DNA from: Jiella mangrovi
Lineage (GTDB): Bacteria; Pseudomonadota; Alphaproteobacteria; Rhizobiales; Rhizobiaceae
Length of the DNA: 64,000 nucleotides
Direction of reading: 5' to 3'
Assembly (NCBI RefSeq): GCF_017815135.1
Contig: NZ_JAGJCF010000004.1
Location: 248,001-312,000 of the forward strand
Made by a program: the position numbers and the translations under genes. The notes below the pieces were generated by a model, which did not search any database, was not told where the DNA came from, and saw only the letters and a program-made list of their open reading frames with translations. Below are positions 1-8,859 of the stretch, one piece after another. Position 1 is the stretch's first letter. Every line of letters begins with the position of its first letter.

Positions 1-14
1 TCGCCGCCGTCGCA

Positions 15-1589
15 TTGGCCTCCGCTGCCTGGCTGTCGATCGCCGGACGAGCCGACGCGGTGCTCTGGTTCTGGGGGACGATCGTCTCGATCAGCCTCAC
101 CTTGATGGCGCTGAACCGGGCGTTGCCGCCGGAATTTGCCATCGCGGCGCTCGCCATTTTGCCGCTCGAGGCGGGAAACGCGAAGCGCTACCGGCTGGCG
201 GCAGGTCTCGTCGCCGTGTCGCTCGCCTGCGGCGGCCTGCTCGCGGCGACAGCGGCGCTGGAGGAGGCCGGCATGACGGCCGGCAGCCTGCTGCTCGGCC
301 TGACAGCCGTCTTCTACGGCCTGAGGCTCGTCGTTCGCGGCGCTGCGGATCGCGGTCTGGACCGTCACGAGCGTGATGACGACGAGCGGCGGGCGCGCCG
401 CCGGGCGGCCGAGGAATTCGGCACGTTGATCTTCGAGGTCCGCCAGAGCGGGCGGATCGATCACGCGTCTTCGAAAGCCTGCGAGGTCATCGCAGGCGGC
501 GGTCACAGTTGCTCGGGTGACCTGTTCGGCGAGCTCTGCCATGTCGCCGACCGGCTGGCCGTTATGCAGGCGATCGATGATGCGCGCTCCGGCAATCGGC
601 CGGCGCCTTTCGCGGCGAGGCTGAAGGTGGCAGAAGGGCGTTTCTGCAGCTTCGGTCTGACCATCCGCCAGCTTGGCCCGCTCGCGCAGGACGGCGACGA
701 CGACCGCGATGTCCTCGTCATCGCCGAAAGCCTCGTTCTGGCGCCGGAATCCGACCTCAGCGCCGATCTCGAGGCGGCGTGCAAGGCCTCGGCTGCCAAA
801 AGCCAGTTCCTGGCGACGGTCAGTCACGAATTGCGTACGCCGCTGAACGCCATCATCGGCTTTTCGGACGTTCTCGACCACGAGTATTTCGGCGGATTCG
901 AAAGCGTGAAGCAAAAGGAATATGTCGGTCTGATCCGCCAGTCGGGCCAGCATCTTCTGTCCATCGTCAACACGCTGCTCGATGTCTCGAAGATCGAGGC
1001 CGGACGCTACGACCTCGATCCCGAGACGTTCGATCTGTCGGTCCTGATGCGGGAAATCGGCGATCTGATGCGTGAGGAGGCCCGCTGCAAGGGCTTGCGC
1101 CTGGACGTGAGGCCGGCGCGGGGTCTGGAACTCGTCGCCGATCGCAGGGCCTGCCGGCAGATCCTCCTCAATCTCGTCTCCAATGCCCTGAAGTTCACCG
1201 AGAGCGGCGTCGTCACCGTGGAAAGCCGCCTTTGCGGGTCCGACTGCGAGATGCTTGTCAGCGACACCGGCATCGGCATCGCCGAAGCCGATATCGGTCG
1301 CCTCGGTGCGCCCTTCGTTCAGCTTTCCTCCGGACTGTCGCGCCGGTACCAGGGAACCGGCCTCGGTCTCTCCCTCGTCAAGGGTCTCGCCGAGCTGCAT
1401 GGCGGCGCGATGAGCGTCACGAGCCAGCCCGGTGTCGGGACCATGGTCACCGTTCGTGTGCCGGTCGATGGTCCGTCGGCCGACCTTGAGCCTTCCGCCT
1501 CTACCCCTGAAAACATCGTCGCGTTGAGTGATGCCCGCAGCAAAACGAACTTCCAAGCGCAGATCCGTGAAAAAAGACGCTCGGCCTGA
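15..1589 (+). CDS. PAS-type sensor histidine kinase, 5' end probably outside window
   Basis: Membrane-anchored sensor kinase that autophosphorylates a histidine and passes the phosphate to a response regulator. Several hydrophobic segments fill roughly residues 1-110. A PAS-like region lies near residues 133-240. The H-box (SHELRTPLNAIIGF) has its phospho-acceptor at about H271. The ATPase domain shows the N-box (NLVSNALKFT), G1 (DTGIGIA) and G2 (GTGLGLSL). The frame is open to the left edge and the first start is TTG at 15, so the true N-terminus is probably missing. The overall form resembles alphaproteobacterial DivJ/PdhS-like kinases, but no partner regulator is nearby and the signal is unknown. 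Its end overlaps the next gene by 62 bases, which suggests coupled expression. Kinase call firm, pathway unknown. Confidence 0.93.
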   Translation: MASAAWLSIAGRADAVLWFWGTIVSISLTLMALNRALPPEFAIAALAILPLEAGNAKRYRLAAGLVAVSLACGGLLAATAALEEAGMTAGSLLLGLTAVFYGLRLVVRGAADRGLDRHERDDDERRARRRAAEEFGTLIFEVRQSGRIDHASSKACEVIAGGGHSCSGDLFGELCHVADRLAVMQAIDDARSGNRPAPFAARLKVAEGRFCSFGLTIRQLGPLAQDGDDDRDVLVIAESLVLAPESDLSADLEAACKASAAKSQFLATVSHELRTPLNAIIGFSDVLDHEYFGGFESVKQKEYVGLIRQSGQHLLSIVNTLLDVSKIEAGRYDLDPETFDLSVLMREIGDLMREEARCKGLRLDVRPARGLELVADRRACRQILLNLVSNALKFTESGVVTVESRLCGSDCEMLVSDTGIGIAEADIGRLGAPFVQLSSGLSRRYQGTGLGLSLVKGLAELHGGAMSVTSQPGVGTMVTVRVPVDGPSADLEPSASTPENIVALSDARSKTNFQAQIREKRRSA

Positions 1590-2313
1590 AGGCCTGCTCG
1601 ACGCGGTCGCGACGCTCTCGACGCGCGGTGCCATGGGCGCCCTGCGCGCCGTTGCGCGGCGTCCGGCGCTGTCGTCCGGCATCGCGGCCTTTGGCGTGAT
1701 CTTCGCCAGCGTCTCGATCAACGGCCTCTACGAACAGAGCGGCCGGCATCCCAATCCGATGCTGGTGACGCGCAAGGTGCAAGAGCCTGCGCCAGCCGAG
1801 AACGTCGCATCGGCGTCCTCGCAGGCGGCTCAAGACGCCGTGCGCCAGCCTCGTTCGGCAGCGCTCTCGCAGGATCGCGTGGCTGGCGCATTCGCCCGCG
1901 CGGCGGGCGAGGACGCGTCCTCGGCCGAAGCGACAGAGAAGACGGCGTCGGCGGATCGTTCCGGCGTTCCGGCGCCCGCGCCGCGGCCTTTGCCGCAGCC
2001 CGATCCCGAACAGACCGCCTCGATCACGGCGCACCAAAGCGGGCGTGTCGTTCCAACACCCCATGCTGCGGCCCGTGGCCACGGCGCGGCTTCGTCCGGC
2101 CGTTTCGCATCGCTCAGCGAGGCGGAGCGGGTGAAGCGCATCCAGGCGGCGCTTGCCTCGGCACAGGTCGCCGATCTTTCCGTCGATGGTATTCTCGGCG
2201 AGAAGACCAAGGCCGCGATCCGCACCTTCGAAGCTCTGGAGGGCATGGACGTCACCGGCAAACCGGATGCCAAGGTCCTGCAGCGGCTTGCCGAAATCGG
2301 CCTCGTGCAATAG
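1528..2313 (+). CDS. Peptidoglycan-binding domain protein with N-terminal membrane anchor
   Basis: 261 residues. A basic N-terminus (residues 1-50) leads to one hydrophobic segment near 50-68, then a long Ala/Pro/Ser-rich linker. The C-terminal 60 residues (RIQAALASAQVADLSVDGIL then KTKAAIRTFEA) match a peptidoglycan_binding_1 domain. The protein probably sits in the inner membrane with its C-terminus bound to the cell wall. It starts inside the 3' end of the histidine kinase gene, so the two are likely one transcript. A downstream in-frame start is possible, because the first codons overlap the kinase. The TAG stop lies inside a palindromic intergenic repeat. Function beyond wall binding is not evident. 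Confidence 0.85.
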   Translation: MMPAAKRTSKRRSVKKDARPEGLLDAVATLSTRGAMGALRAVARRPALSSGIAAFGVIFASVSINGLYEQSGRHPNPMLVTRKVQEPAPAENVASASSQAAQDAVRQPRSAALSQDRVAGAFARAAGEDASSAEATEKTASADRSGVPAPAPRPLPQPDPEQTASITAHQSGRVVPTPHAAARGHGAASSGRFASLSEAERVKRIQAALASAQVADLSVDGILGEKTKAAIRTFEALEGMDVTGKPDAKVLQRLAEIGLVQ

Positions 2314-2413
2314 AGCGCCGTGCGTCCGAACGGACGCAGAAAGGAAGCCCAGCCTTTCAGACTACCGCATCATGCGTTCCAGAAATCGATTTCGATTTTC
2401 GGGCCGATGCTGT
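2311..2413. repeat. Palindromic intergenic repeat, copy A
   Basis: A roughly 100-bp element with a hairpin at one end (TGCGTCC ... GGACGCA, 2321-2337) and an AT-richer block at the other (AAATCGATTTCGATTTTCGG region, 2382-2402). Read in reverse, it matches the intergenic element at 38955-39059 over nearly its full length, and a partial copy sits at 32297-32352. It supplies the stop codon of the upstream gene and ends just before the DUF1491 start. It resembles the short intergenic mosaic elements common in rhizobial genomes. Confidence 0.75.
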
Positions 2414-2425
2414 AAGCCCCGCTGC

Positions 2426-2758
2426 GTGCGGATCACCAGCGAACTCTTTGTCGCCCAACTCACCCGCCGTCTGTTCCAGGACGGCGAGTTTGCGACCGTC
2501 ATTCGCCGCGGGGCGGAGGCGGCGGGCGCAATCTTCATCGTTGCGCGATCGCGGGAGGGGGGCTTGCGTCTGTTCGGGCCGGCCGTCCAGAGCCTGTTCG
2601 AGGAGGACGGCTTGCGTCGCTTCATGGAAGAGCCGGCAAACGACGACGCCGCGCTGGAAGCGAGATTCCTGCGCGAAGCGCGGTTCGATCCGGATTTCTG
2701 GGTGATCGAGATCGAGACGGCAGAGCCCGAAAGATTCCTCGAGATCGTCGAAGGCTGA
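2426..2758 (+). CDS. DUF1491 family protein
   Basis: 110 residues from a GTG start: MRITSELFVAQLTRR, with later motifs GAIFIVARSREGGLRLFGPA and FDPDFWVIEIE, the pattern of DUF1491 proteins found across alphaproteobacteria. The frame is open further upstream, but that part lies in an intergenic repeat, and family members begin with M-R-(I/L)-x-S, which fixes the GTG. It is soluble, with no signal peptide. Function is not established. In other alphaproteobacteria it is often found near peptidoglycan-binding proteins, as it is here. Confidence 0.85.
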   Translation: MRITSELFVAQLTRRLFQDGEFATVIRRGAEAAGAIFIVARSREGGLRLFGPAVQSLFEEDGLRRFMEEPANDDAALEARFLREARFDPDFWVIEIETAEPERFLEIVEG

Positions 2759-2879
2759 CATTCGACGGGAAGAGCCGGCAGATCCCTTTTTCGAGTGCGG
2801 GCCGGAGCCCGCCGGCCGCGTTTCGCTGCTTCGCAGCGTGGGAGACGCAATCGGCTTGATCTCGAAACTTACGACCGGC

Positions 2880-5800
2880 TCAGGCGCTTGCGGTCGCGTG
2901 ATTATCGGCGACGGTGCTGCCAAGGATCCTTGCGAGATTTTTGTCGACCTCATGGGCGACCTTGTCGGCCGGCAGCGGCTGCGAGAACAGATAACCCTGG
3001 ACCTCGTCGCAATGGCGGCTTGCAAGGATCGTCAGCTGTTCGACGGTTTCGACCCCCTCGGCGACGACCGACAGGTTGAGAGCCCGGCCGAGATCCATCA
3101 CCGCCTCGGCGATCGCGAGCGAACTCTTGTCGGTGGCGAGGTTCATGATGAAACTGCGGTCGATCTTGATCGTGTCGAAGGGGAAGGCACGCAGATAGCT
3201 CAGCGACGAATAGCCGGTGCCGAAATCGTCGAGAGCCAGCCGGATTCCGCGGCGCTTCAACGCCTTGAGAACGGTCAGAGCGCGGTCGCGGTCTTCCACA
3301 AGGATGCTTTCCGTCAACTCGATCTCGAAACGATCGGGAGGAAAGCCGACGTCTTCAAGGATCGCGAGAACGTTTTCGACGAAGTCGCGGGTGCGTAGCT
3401 GGTGGCCGCTGACATTGACGGAAATCGGCGCGCCGCCGAGTTTGTCGAGGCTCTGCCGGCAAGCCTCGCGGATCACCCAGTTGCCGATCTCGTTGATCTT
3501 GCCGGATTGTTCGGCGATCGGAATGAAGAGGCTTGGCTTTATCTCGCCGCGCTTGGGATGATGCCAGCGAGCGAGCGTCTCGTAGCTGACGAAAGACCCG
3601 CATTTCAGGCCAACCCGCGGTTGGAAGGCGAGGGACAGTTCGCCGCGCTCGACCGCCTGTGCGAGATCGGCATCGAGTTCGCGCCGAGCCTTGAGATCCG
3701 TGTCCATGCCCGGCTCGAAGCCGGCGAAGGTATTCCGGCCGTTGCGCTTGGCGTGGTAGAGCGCAACGTCGGCCCGCGAAATCAGCGCTTCCTGTTCCAC
3801 CGCATCTTGCGGCGCGAGGGCAAATCCAACGCTTGCGCCGGGACGGATCTTGGCGCCGTTGCCGATATCCACCGGCTGCGACATTGCGCGAACGATGCGG
3901 AAAGCCAGATCGGCGACCTGATTGCGGAAGGAAATCTCCGTGAGCACGATCGCGAATTCATCACCGCCGAGGCGAGCGACAAAACTCGTCGGTCCGGCCG
4001 CCTCGCACAACCGGCTCGCCGTGGCGCGCAGAACGGCGTCGCCGGCCGGATGGCCGTAGAGATCGTTGATATCCTTGAAGTGGTCGAGATCGATGCTGAT
4101 CAGGGCAGCGCTGCTTCCGGTCTCCCTGGCCTTCAGGATGATCGCATCGAGCCGGCTGGTGAAGAGAGCCCGGTTGGGCAGGTGGGTCAGCGGATCGTGG
4201 TGGGCGGTGAAGCGAAGCTTTTCCTCGGCGACCTTGCGCTCGCTGATGTCCGCGAAGGCCATGACGCGCGCGGCGGCGCCGCGGATGACGATCGCTCTCG
4301 ATCGCACCTCGACCGGAATCGCGACGCCATCATGGCGCCGAAGCCGCAGTTCGAAAACCTTATTGACATCCGAAGCCATCACCTGCGCGAGGATTGCCTC
4401 GCTTCCGGGGCCGACGAGGTCGGCGACGGGCGAACCGGCAAGCGCCATGACGGGGCGATCGAGCATTCGAGCGAAGGCCGCGTTCATGTCGACGACCCGG
4501 CCATCGATGACGACGGCCAGTCCCTCGAAGGCGGCGTCGCCGATCGCCGCTAGACGCTCGGCCTCCTGCGTCGTGCGCCGCAGGGCTTCGGAGTCTCGCT
4601 TGGCGATCTCGGAATTTTCGATTTCGTCGAGAAAGGCGTTGAACAAGCGGGTCACCTGCTCGACCTCGTCGCCGATCTCGACCGGCAGGCGGTGGCTGAG
4701 ATCGATGCGCCCCGAGATATAGGCGGAGAGGGCCGTCTCGAGGCTGCCCGTGCCGAGCACGGCGCCGTGCTCTGCCTGGTTCAAGCCACGTTCCTCGTCG
4801 GCCGGGCTGACCCGTATCGGCTCGATGCGATCGGCGAGCTTGAAGAAGAGATAGGCGATCGGGAAGGTCCAGAGGAAATTGATGCCGGCTCCCGCGGCCT
4901 GGATGCCGAATTGCGCCATGCGGCCGCCTTCGACGAGCATCTCGCTCGGAGCCAGGAGAGCGGGGCCGAGGGTGCCGACGATGCCGGCAAAGCCGTGACA
5001 GCCAATGGCTCCGACGGCGTCGTCGATGCCGCAGCGTTCGACGAGGTCGTTGCCGACAATGGCGATCAGGCCACCGGCAAGACCGACTGCCATCGCGCCG
5101 AAGCCGTCCAGGACATGGCAGCCGGCGGTGACCGCGACGAGACCTCCAATGAGGCCGCAGATCGGCAATTCCGGCATTGTCATGCCGTCATATCGCCATA
5201 GCCCGTAGAGATAGCCTGCCGTCCCGCCGCAGGCTGCCGCGAGGACTGTGTTGGCGACGATACCCGCGATTGCGGGCGTCGCGTGGATGGTGGAGCCGCC
5301 ATTGAAGCCGATCCAGCCGACGAAGATGATCATGGCGCCGGCCGTGGCCAGAACGACGCTGTGGCCCTGGATGCGCCGCGGCGTGCCGTCCGGCATGAAC
5401 CGCCCGATACGCGGACCGAGGACGATACAGGCCGCAAGCGAGATCCAGGCGCCGGTCGAGTGGACGACCGTGGATCCGGCGAAATCGATGAAACCCGCAT
5501 TGGCAAGGAAGGCGGAGCGGCTGGGATGGAGCGCGTTGCCCCATGCCCAGTGGGTGAAGATCGGGTAGATCAGGGCGGCGATCAGGATCGTGACGACGCC
5601 ATAGACGGCAAGCCGCAAACGCTCGGCCGCTGCGCCCGAGACGATGGTCGCCGCGGTTCCGCAGAACATCACCTGGAAGGCGAAGAAGGCGAGCTCTGAC
5701 GGTGTCAGGTCGCTGAGGAAGGCAAAGCGTCCGTCGTGGCCGAACCCCAGCCCGCTGTCGCGCCCGAAGGCCAGCATGAAGCCGAGGGCCGCGAATGCGA

Positions 5801-6050
5801 CGATCGACAGGAGAAGATCGAGGAGGTTCTTCTGGGCGACGTTGATCGAGTTCTTCGAGCGGACGAGGCCGGCTTCCAGAAGGAGGAAACCGATCTGCAT
5901 CAACAGGACGAGGCCTGCCGAGATGAGCACCCAGACATGGACGTCGTCACCGCCATGCCTCACGATCGACGTGTCGACCCCTGTAGCGTGAGCGGTGTTG
6001 CTGCAAACGAGGTAGAGTGCGACCGTGAAAATGGGATATCGCATAACCAA
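2880..6050 (-). CDS. Ammonium transporter-HAMP-PAS-GGDEF-EAL fusion protein
   Basis: 1056 residues. Signal-like N-terminus (1-22), then a full Amt/MEP/Rh domain to about 410. The key Amt residues are present: twin histidines H197 (TVVH) and H352 (GCHG), the FAGSTVVH and GWIGFN motifs, and the aromatic gate in AFFAFQVMF. A HAMP-like linker (445-480) joins a PAS domain (500-605), a GGDEF domain (GGDEF intact at 695-699) and an EAL domain (E-T-L-A-R at 824-828, fitting ExLxR, plus DDFGTGYSSL at 941). No RxxD inhibitory site is seen before GGDEF. The likely role is sensing or transporting ammonium and converting this to changes in cyclic-di-GMP. Both catalytic motifs look intact, so the net direction is open. 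No GlnK/PII gene is adjacent. ATG at 6044 is an alternative start. Confidence 0.93.
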   Translation of the reverse strand: MVMRYPIFTVALYLVCSNTAHATGVDTSIVRHGGDDVHVWVLISAGLVLLMQIGFLLLEAGLVRSKNSINVAQKNLLDLLLSIVAFAALGFMLAFGRDSGLGFGHDGRFAFLSDLTPSELAFFAFQVMFCGTAATIVSGAAAERLRLAVYGVVTILIAALIYPIFTHWAWGNALHPSRSAFLANAGFIDFAGSTVVHSTGAWISLAACIVLGPRIGRFMPDGTPRRIQGHSVVLATAGAMIIFVGWIGFNGGSTIHATPAIAGIVANTVLAAACGGTAGYLYGLWRYDGMTMPELPICGLIGGLVAVTAGCHVLDGFGAMAVGLAGGLIAIVGNDLVERCGIDDAVGAIGCHGFAGIVGTLGPALLAPSEMLVEGGRMAQFGIQAAGAGINFLWTFPIAYLFFKLADRIEPIRVSPADEERGLNQAEHGAVLGTGSLETALSAYISGRIDLSHRLPVEIGDEVEQVTRLFNAFLDEIENSEIAKRDSEALRRTTQEAERLAAIGDAAFEGLAVVIDGRVVDMNAAFARMLDRPVMALAGSPVADLVGPGSEAILAQVMASDVNKVFELRLRRHDGVAIPVEVRSRAIVIRGAAARVMAFADISERKVAEEKLRFTAHHDPLTHLPNRALFTSRLDAIILKARETGSSAALISIDLDHFKDINDLYGHPAGDAVLRATASRLCEAAGPTSFVARLGGDEFAIVLTEISFRNQVADLAFRIVRAMSQPVDIGNGAKIRPGASVGFALAPQDAVEQEALISRADVALYHAKRNGRNTFAGFEPGMDTDLKARRELDADLAQAVERGELSLAFQPRVGLKCGSFVSYETLARWHHPKRGEIKPSLFIPIAEQSGKINEIGNWVIREACRQSLDKLGGAPISVNVSGHQLRTRDFVENVLAILEDVGFPPDRFEIELTESILVEDRDRALTVLKALKRRGIRLALDDFGTGYSSLSYLRAFPFDTIKIDRSFIMNLATDKSSLAIAEAVMDLGRALNLSVVAEGVETVEQLTILASRHCDEVQGYLFSQPLPADKVAHEVDKNLARILGSTVADNHATASA

Positions 6051-6252
6051 ACCATGCCAGTAACGCTGGACATATCTGAACGGGTTTTTATGAAGTTTGA
6101 CTGAATATCTTTACACATAACCAGTCTGGAGCGGCGATCTCGCGATCCGGACAGTGACGGACGGCCGCCGCCTGGAATTCTACGAAGACTTTCGCCGCAA
6201 GGCGGACGGCAACTTTGGGTGACCCGGCCGCAGGCGAGGTCATCAGGTCCAA

Positions 6253-7185
6253 TCAGGTCTGGGGTCGCATTCGCCGCGCTGGCCAGATGCCGATCTCGTC
6301 GTCGATCGCCTGCCGCATGGACCGCACATGGTCCGGCGTGGTGCCGCAGCATCCGCCGACGATCCGGGCACCGGCGCCGATGGCGCGTCTTGCATAAGCG
6401 GCCATGGCTGCGGGTCCAACTGCATATTCGGCTTTCCCGTCGACCAGGACGGGCAGTCCGCAGCTTGCCTTGACCGCGAGGGTCTGGCCGTCGCTTCGGA
6501 GCATGGCACCGGCACTGGCGAGTGTCGTCCCGGGGCCTTCACAGCAGTTGGCACCGATTGCCAGAGGCGGTACCGGCAAGCCGTCAAAAGCGGCGGCAAA
6601 ACCGGCAGGCGACAGCCCGGCGGGTGTCAGCCCATCCGAGCCGAAACTCGCCGTCGCGACATAGGCAAGTCCCGCCGCGATCGCTGCCTTTGCCGCTGCG
6701 CGAGCCTCGCTCGCCGTCACCATCGTCTCCAGCCAGAGGAAGTCGGCACCGCCAGCTTGCAATCCGGCGATCTGCTCGGCGTAGATTTGCGCGGTCTCGC
6801 CGTCGTCTTCGATGCTCTGGTTGATGGCGGGCGGCTGGCGCCAGGTCGGTCCAAGCGATCCGGCGACGAAGACGCGCCGCGCTGCGCGATCCGCGGCCTG
6901 CCGCGCCAGTTCCGCGGCACGGCGGTTGAGCTCGAAACACCGTGTCGCGGCGCCCCACAGCGAAAGACGTGGCGGATTGGCGCCGAAGGATGCGGTCAGG
7001 ATGATGTCCGAGCCTGCCGCAACGAAGCCATGATGAAGCGCCGCGATCGCGTCCGGCCGGTCTTCCAGCCAGCCTTCCGGGGCGCTGCCGGGTGAAAGAC
7101 CTGCCGACAGAAGGTTCGTCCCGATCGCGCCGTCCGCCAGCATGACGGTGTCATCCAGAAGGCCAAGGGTCGGCGATAGGGTCAT
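6253..7185 (-). CDS. Homocysteine S-methyltransferase (betaine-homocysteine type likely)
   Basis: 310 residues of the cobalamin-independent homocysteine methyltransferase fold (Pfam S-methyl_trans). The zinc-binding cysteines are visible as GANCCEG (C214) and GGCCGTT (C279, C280), and the N-terminus has the family DGAIGTNL motif. The enzyme moves a methyl group from a donor to homocysteine to form methionine. The donor cannot be read from sequence. The choline/betaine transporter downstream of this locus favours glycine betaine, as in the rhizobial Bmt enzymes, but S-methylmethionine is possible. Cytoplasmic. It is on the same strand as the transporter but separated by 600 bp and a small opposite-strand frame. 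Confidence 0.88.
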   Translation of the reverse strand: MTLSPTLGLLDDTVMLADGAIGTNLLSAGLSPGSAPEGWLEDRPDAIAALHHGFVAAGSDIILTASFGANPPRLSLWGAATRCFELNRRAAELARQAADRAARRVFVAGSLGPTWRQPPAINQSIEDDGETAQIYAEQIAGLQAGGADFLWLETMVTASEARAAAKAAIAAGLAYVATASFGSDGLTPAGLSPAGFAAAFDGLPVPPLAIGANCCEGPGTTLASAGAMLRSDGQTLAVKASCGLPVLVDGKAEYAVGPAAMAAYARRAIGAGARIVGGCCGTTPDHVRSMRQAIDDEIGIWPARRMRPQT

Positions 7186-7372
7186 GGCGGGTCGTGCCGC
7201 TCGCTCTCACTGCGTTGGAATGCCGCGGTCTCCGAAGGTTCGGGCCGCCCGGCGACAAGTTCCGAGACAGGCTCGGATGGTCAATTAGCGCGTCTCGCTA
7301 GGGAAGCAGGCCGCTTCCGAACGCGAAGACTGGCCTGTCGCCGCAGGAGCGATCAGCAGGGGATCGAAACCG

Positions 7373-7606
7373 ATGTATGAGCGCTCCGTGAAGCGTTTGG
7401 AAGACCCGGAACTCATCGGCGCCCTTGTCGGCGCGCTGCTCAAGGCGGGCTATGGCCGCGAGACGATCGAGGAAGCGCTGATCCGTCAGGCGCCGGTCGA
7501 TCTCGATCTTCTCGCAGAGTGCTATCAAAAGCTCACGCAGGCGAGCGCTGCAATGCATGCGGATGTCAGTCGGCCGGCCGTTCCGGGTGCGCAGCGGGCG
7601 GCCTGA
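7373..7606 (+). CDS. Small hypothetical protein
   Basis: 77 residues, MYERSVKRLEDPELIGALVG..., predicted mainly helical with no membrane segment. A purine-rich stretch (AGCAGGGGA) precedes the ATG by about 8 bases. It fills an otherwise empty 600-bp gap between the methyltransferase and the transporter ATPase, on the opposite strand to both. I do not recognise the family. Codon use looks like its neighbours and the frame is not a shadow of a larger gene, which supports it being real. Confidence 0.5.
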   Translation: MYERSVKRLEDPELIGALVGALLKAGYGRETIEEALIRQAPVDLDLLAECYQKLTQASAAMHADVSRPAVPGAQRAA

Positions 7607-7791
7607 CCGCCCACGCCACCACCGGTCCTGCCGACGATCGATTGCGATCTCCGGCAAGCGCGATCCGTTGAATCGGAAATTTCCAGCATTCCGTCCCGCG
7701 TCCCGATCAGCACGCGGCGCTCGCCGCTGACCTTGACCGGCCGCCCGAAGGCAGCCGGCAAGTCGTTCGCCGTTTGCAACAGCCGCCAAGG

Positions 7792-8859
7792 CTATCGGGC
7801 AGCGTCGTCCTCGACGACGTCTTTCAGGACCGGCGTCGCCATTCCCGCCATGACCGAACGCATCGTCAGGGTTCCGATCGAGTCGCCCGTCTCGTCGACC
7901 ACATGGGCTCGATCGCTATCCTCTTCGGTCATGCGGCGGGCGACCTCTTCGAGCACCGTCCCTTCCTCGACGCGGATGCTGCCCGAGGCCGGCTGGCCGG
8001 GCGGCGCCGGCGTATCCATGATCGTCTCCGCCTGGATCACCCGGCCGCGATTCACCTCGCGCACGAAGGACGAGATGTATTCGTCGGCCGGATCGAGCAC
8101 GATCTGCTGGGCCGTGCCCTGCTGGACGATCTCGCCGTCTCTCAGGATGGCGATCTGGTCGCCGAGACGCAGGGCCTCGTCGAGATCGTGGGTGATGAAG
8201 ACGATGGTCTTGGCGAGCTCCTTCTGAAGATCGAGAAGGACGCTCTGCATGTCGGTGCGGATCAGGGGATCGAGGGCGGAGAAGGCCTCGTCCATGAGAA
8301 GGATGTCCGCATCCGTCGCCAGCGCCCGGGCAAGGCCGACGCGCTGCTGCATGCCGCCCGAAAGCTGGGCGGGGTAGTTGTCCTCGTAGCCCGCGAGACC
8401 GACCCGCTCGATCCAGCGCATGGCGCCGTCGCGCTGTTCGCTCGCCGACTTGCCCATCACGTGAAGCCCGTAGGCGACATTGTCGATCACCGTCTTGTGG
8501 GGCAGAAGCCCGAAACGCTGGAAGACCATCGAGATCTTGTGGCGGCGAAATTCGCGCAGATCCTTGTCGGACATCTGCAGGACATCGACGCCGTCGACGA
8601 TCACCTCGCCGGCGGAAGGCTCGATCAGCCGGTTGAGATGGCGGATCAGGGTCGACTTGCCGGAGCCGGAAAGCCCCATCACGACCTGGATCGAAGCCGG
8701 CTTCATGTCGATGTTGATGTCCTTCAGGCCGAGGACGTGTCCGTGCTCGGCCAAAAGATCGGTCTTCGACATTCCCGCCTTGACCTTTTCGACCATCTCG
8801 CGGTCGCGTTGGCCGAAGATCTTGTAGAGGTTGCGGATCTTGATTGCCGGCTCAGCCAT
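7792..8859 (-). CDS. choV: Choline/glycine betaine ABC transporter ATP-binding protein
   Basis: 355 residues starting at MAEPAIKIRNLYKIFG, chosen over an upstream ATG because it opens the family N-terminus and overlaps the permease stop by 8 bases. Walker A (GLSGSGKST), ABC signature (LSGGMQQRVGLARAL) and Walker B (ILLMDEAF) are all present. The C-terminus carries a CBS-like segment, the regulatory module typical of ProV/OpuAA/ChoV ATPases that sense ionic strength or nucleotides. It powers import of a quaternary amine across the inner membrane with the permease and binding protein encoded upstream in the same direction. Choline versus betaine specificity is inferred from rhizobial synteny. 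Confidence 0.9.
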   Translation of the reverse strand: MAEPAIKIRNLYKIFGQRDREMVEKVKAGMSKTDLLAEHGHVLGLKDINIDMKPASIQVVMGLSGSGKSTLIRHLNRLIEPSAGEVIVDGVDVLQMSDKDLREFRRHKISMVFQRFGLLPHKTVIDNVAYGLHVMGKSASEQRDGAMRWIERVGLAGYEDNYPAQLSGGMQQRVGLARALATDADILLMDEAFSALDPLIRTDMQSVLLDLQKELAKTIVFITHDLDEALRLGDQIAILRDGEIVQQGTAQQIVLDPADEYISSFVREVNRGRVIQAETIMDTPAPPGQPASGSIRVEEGTVLEEVARRMTEEDSDRAHVVDETGDSIGTLTMRSVMAGMATPVLKDVVEDDAAR

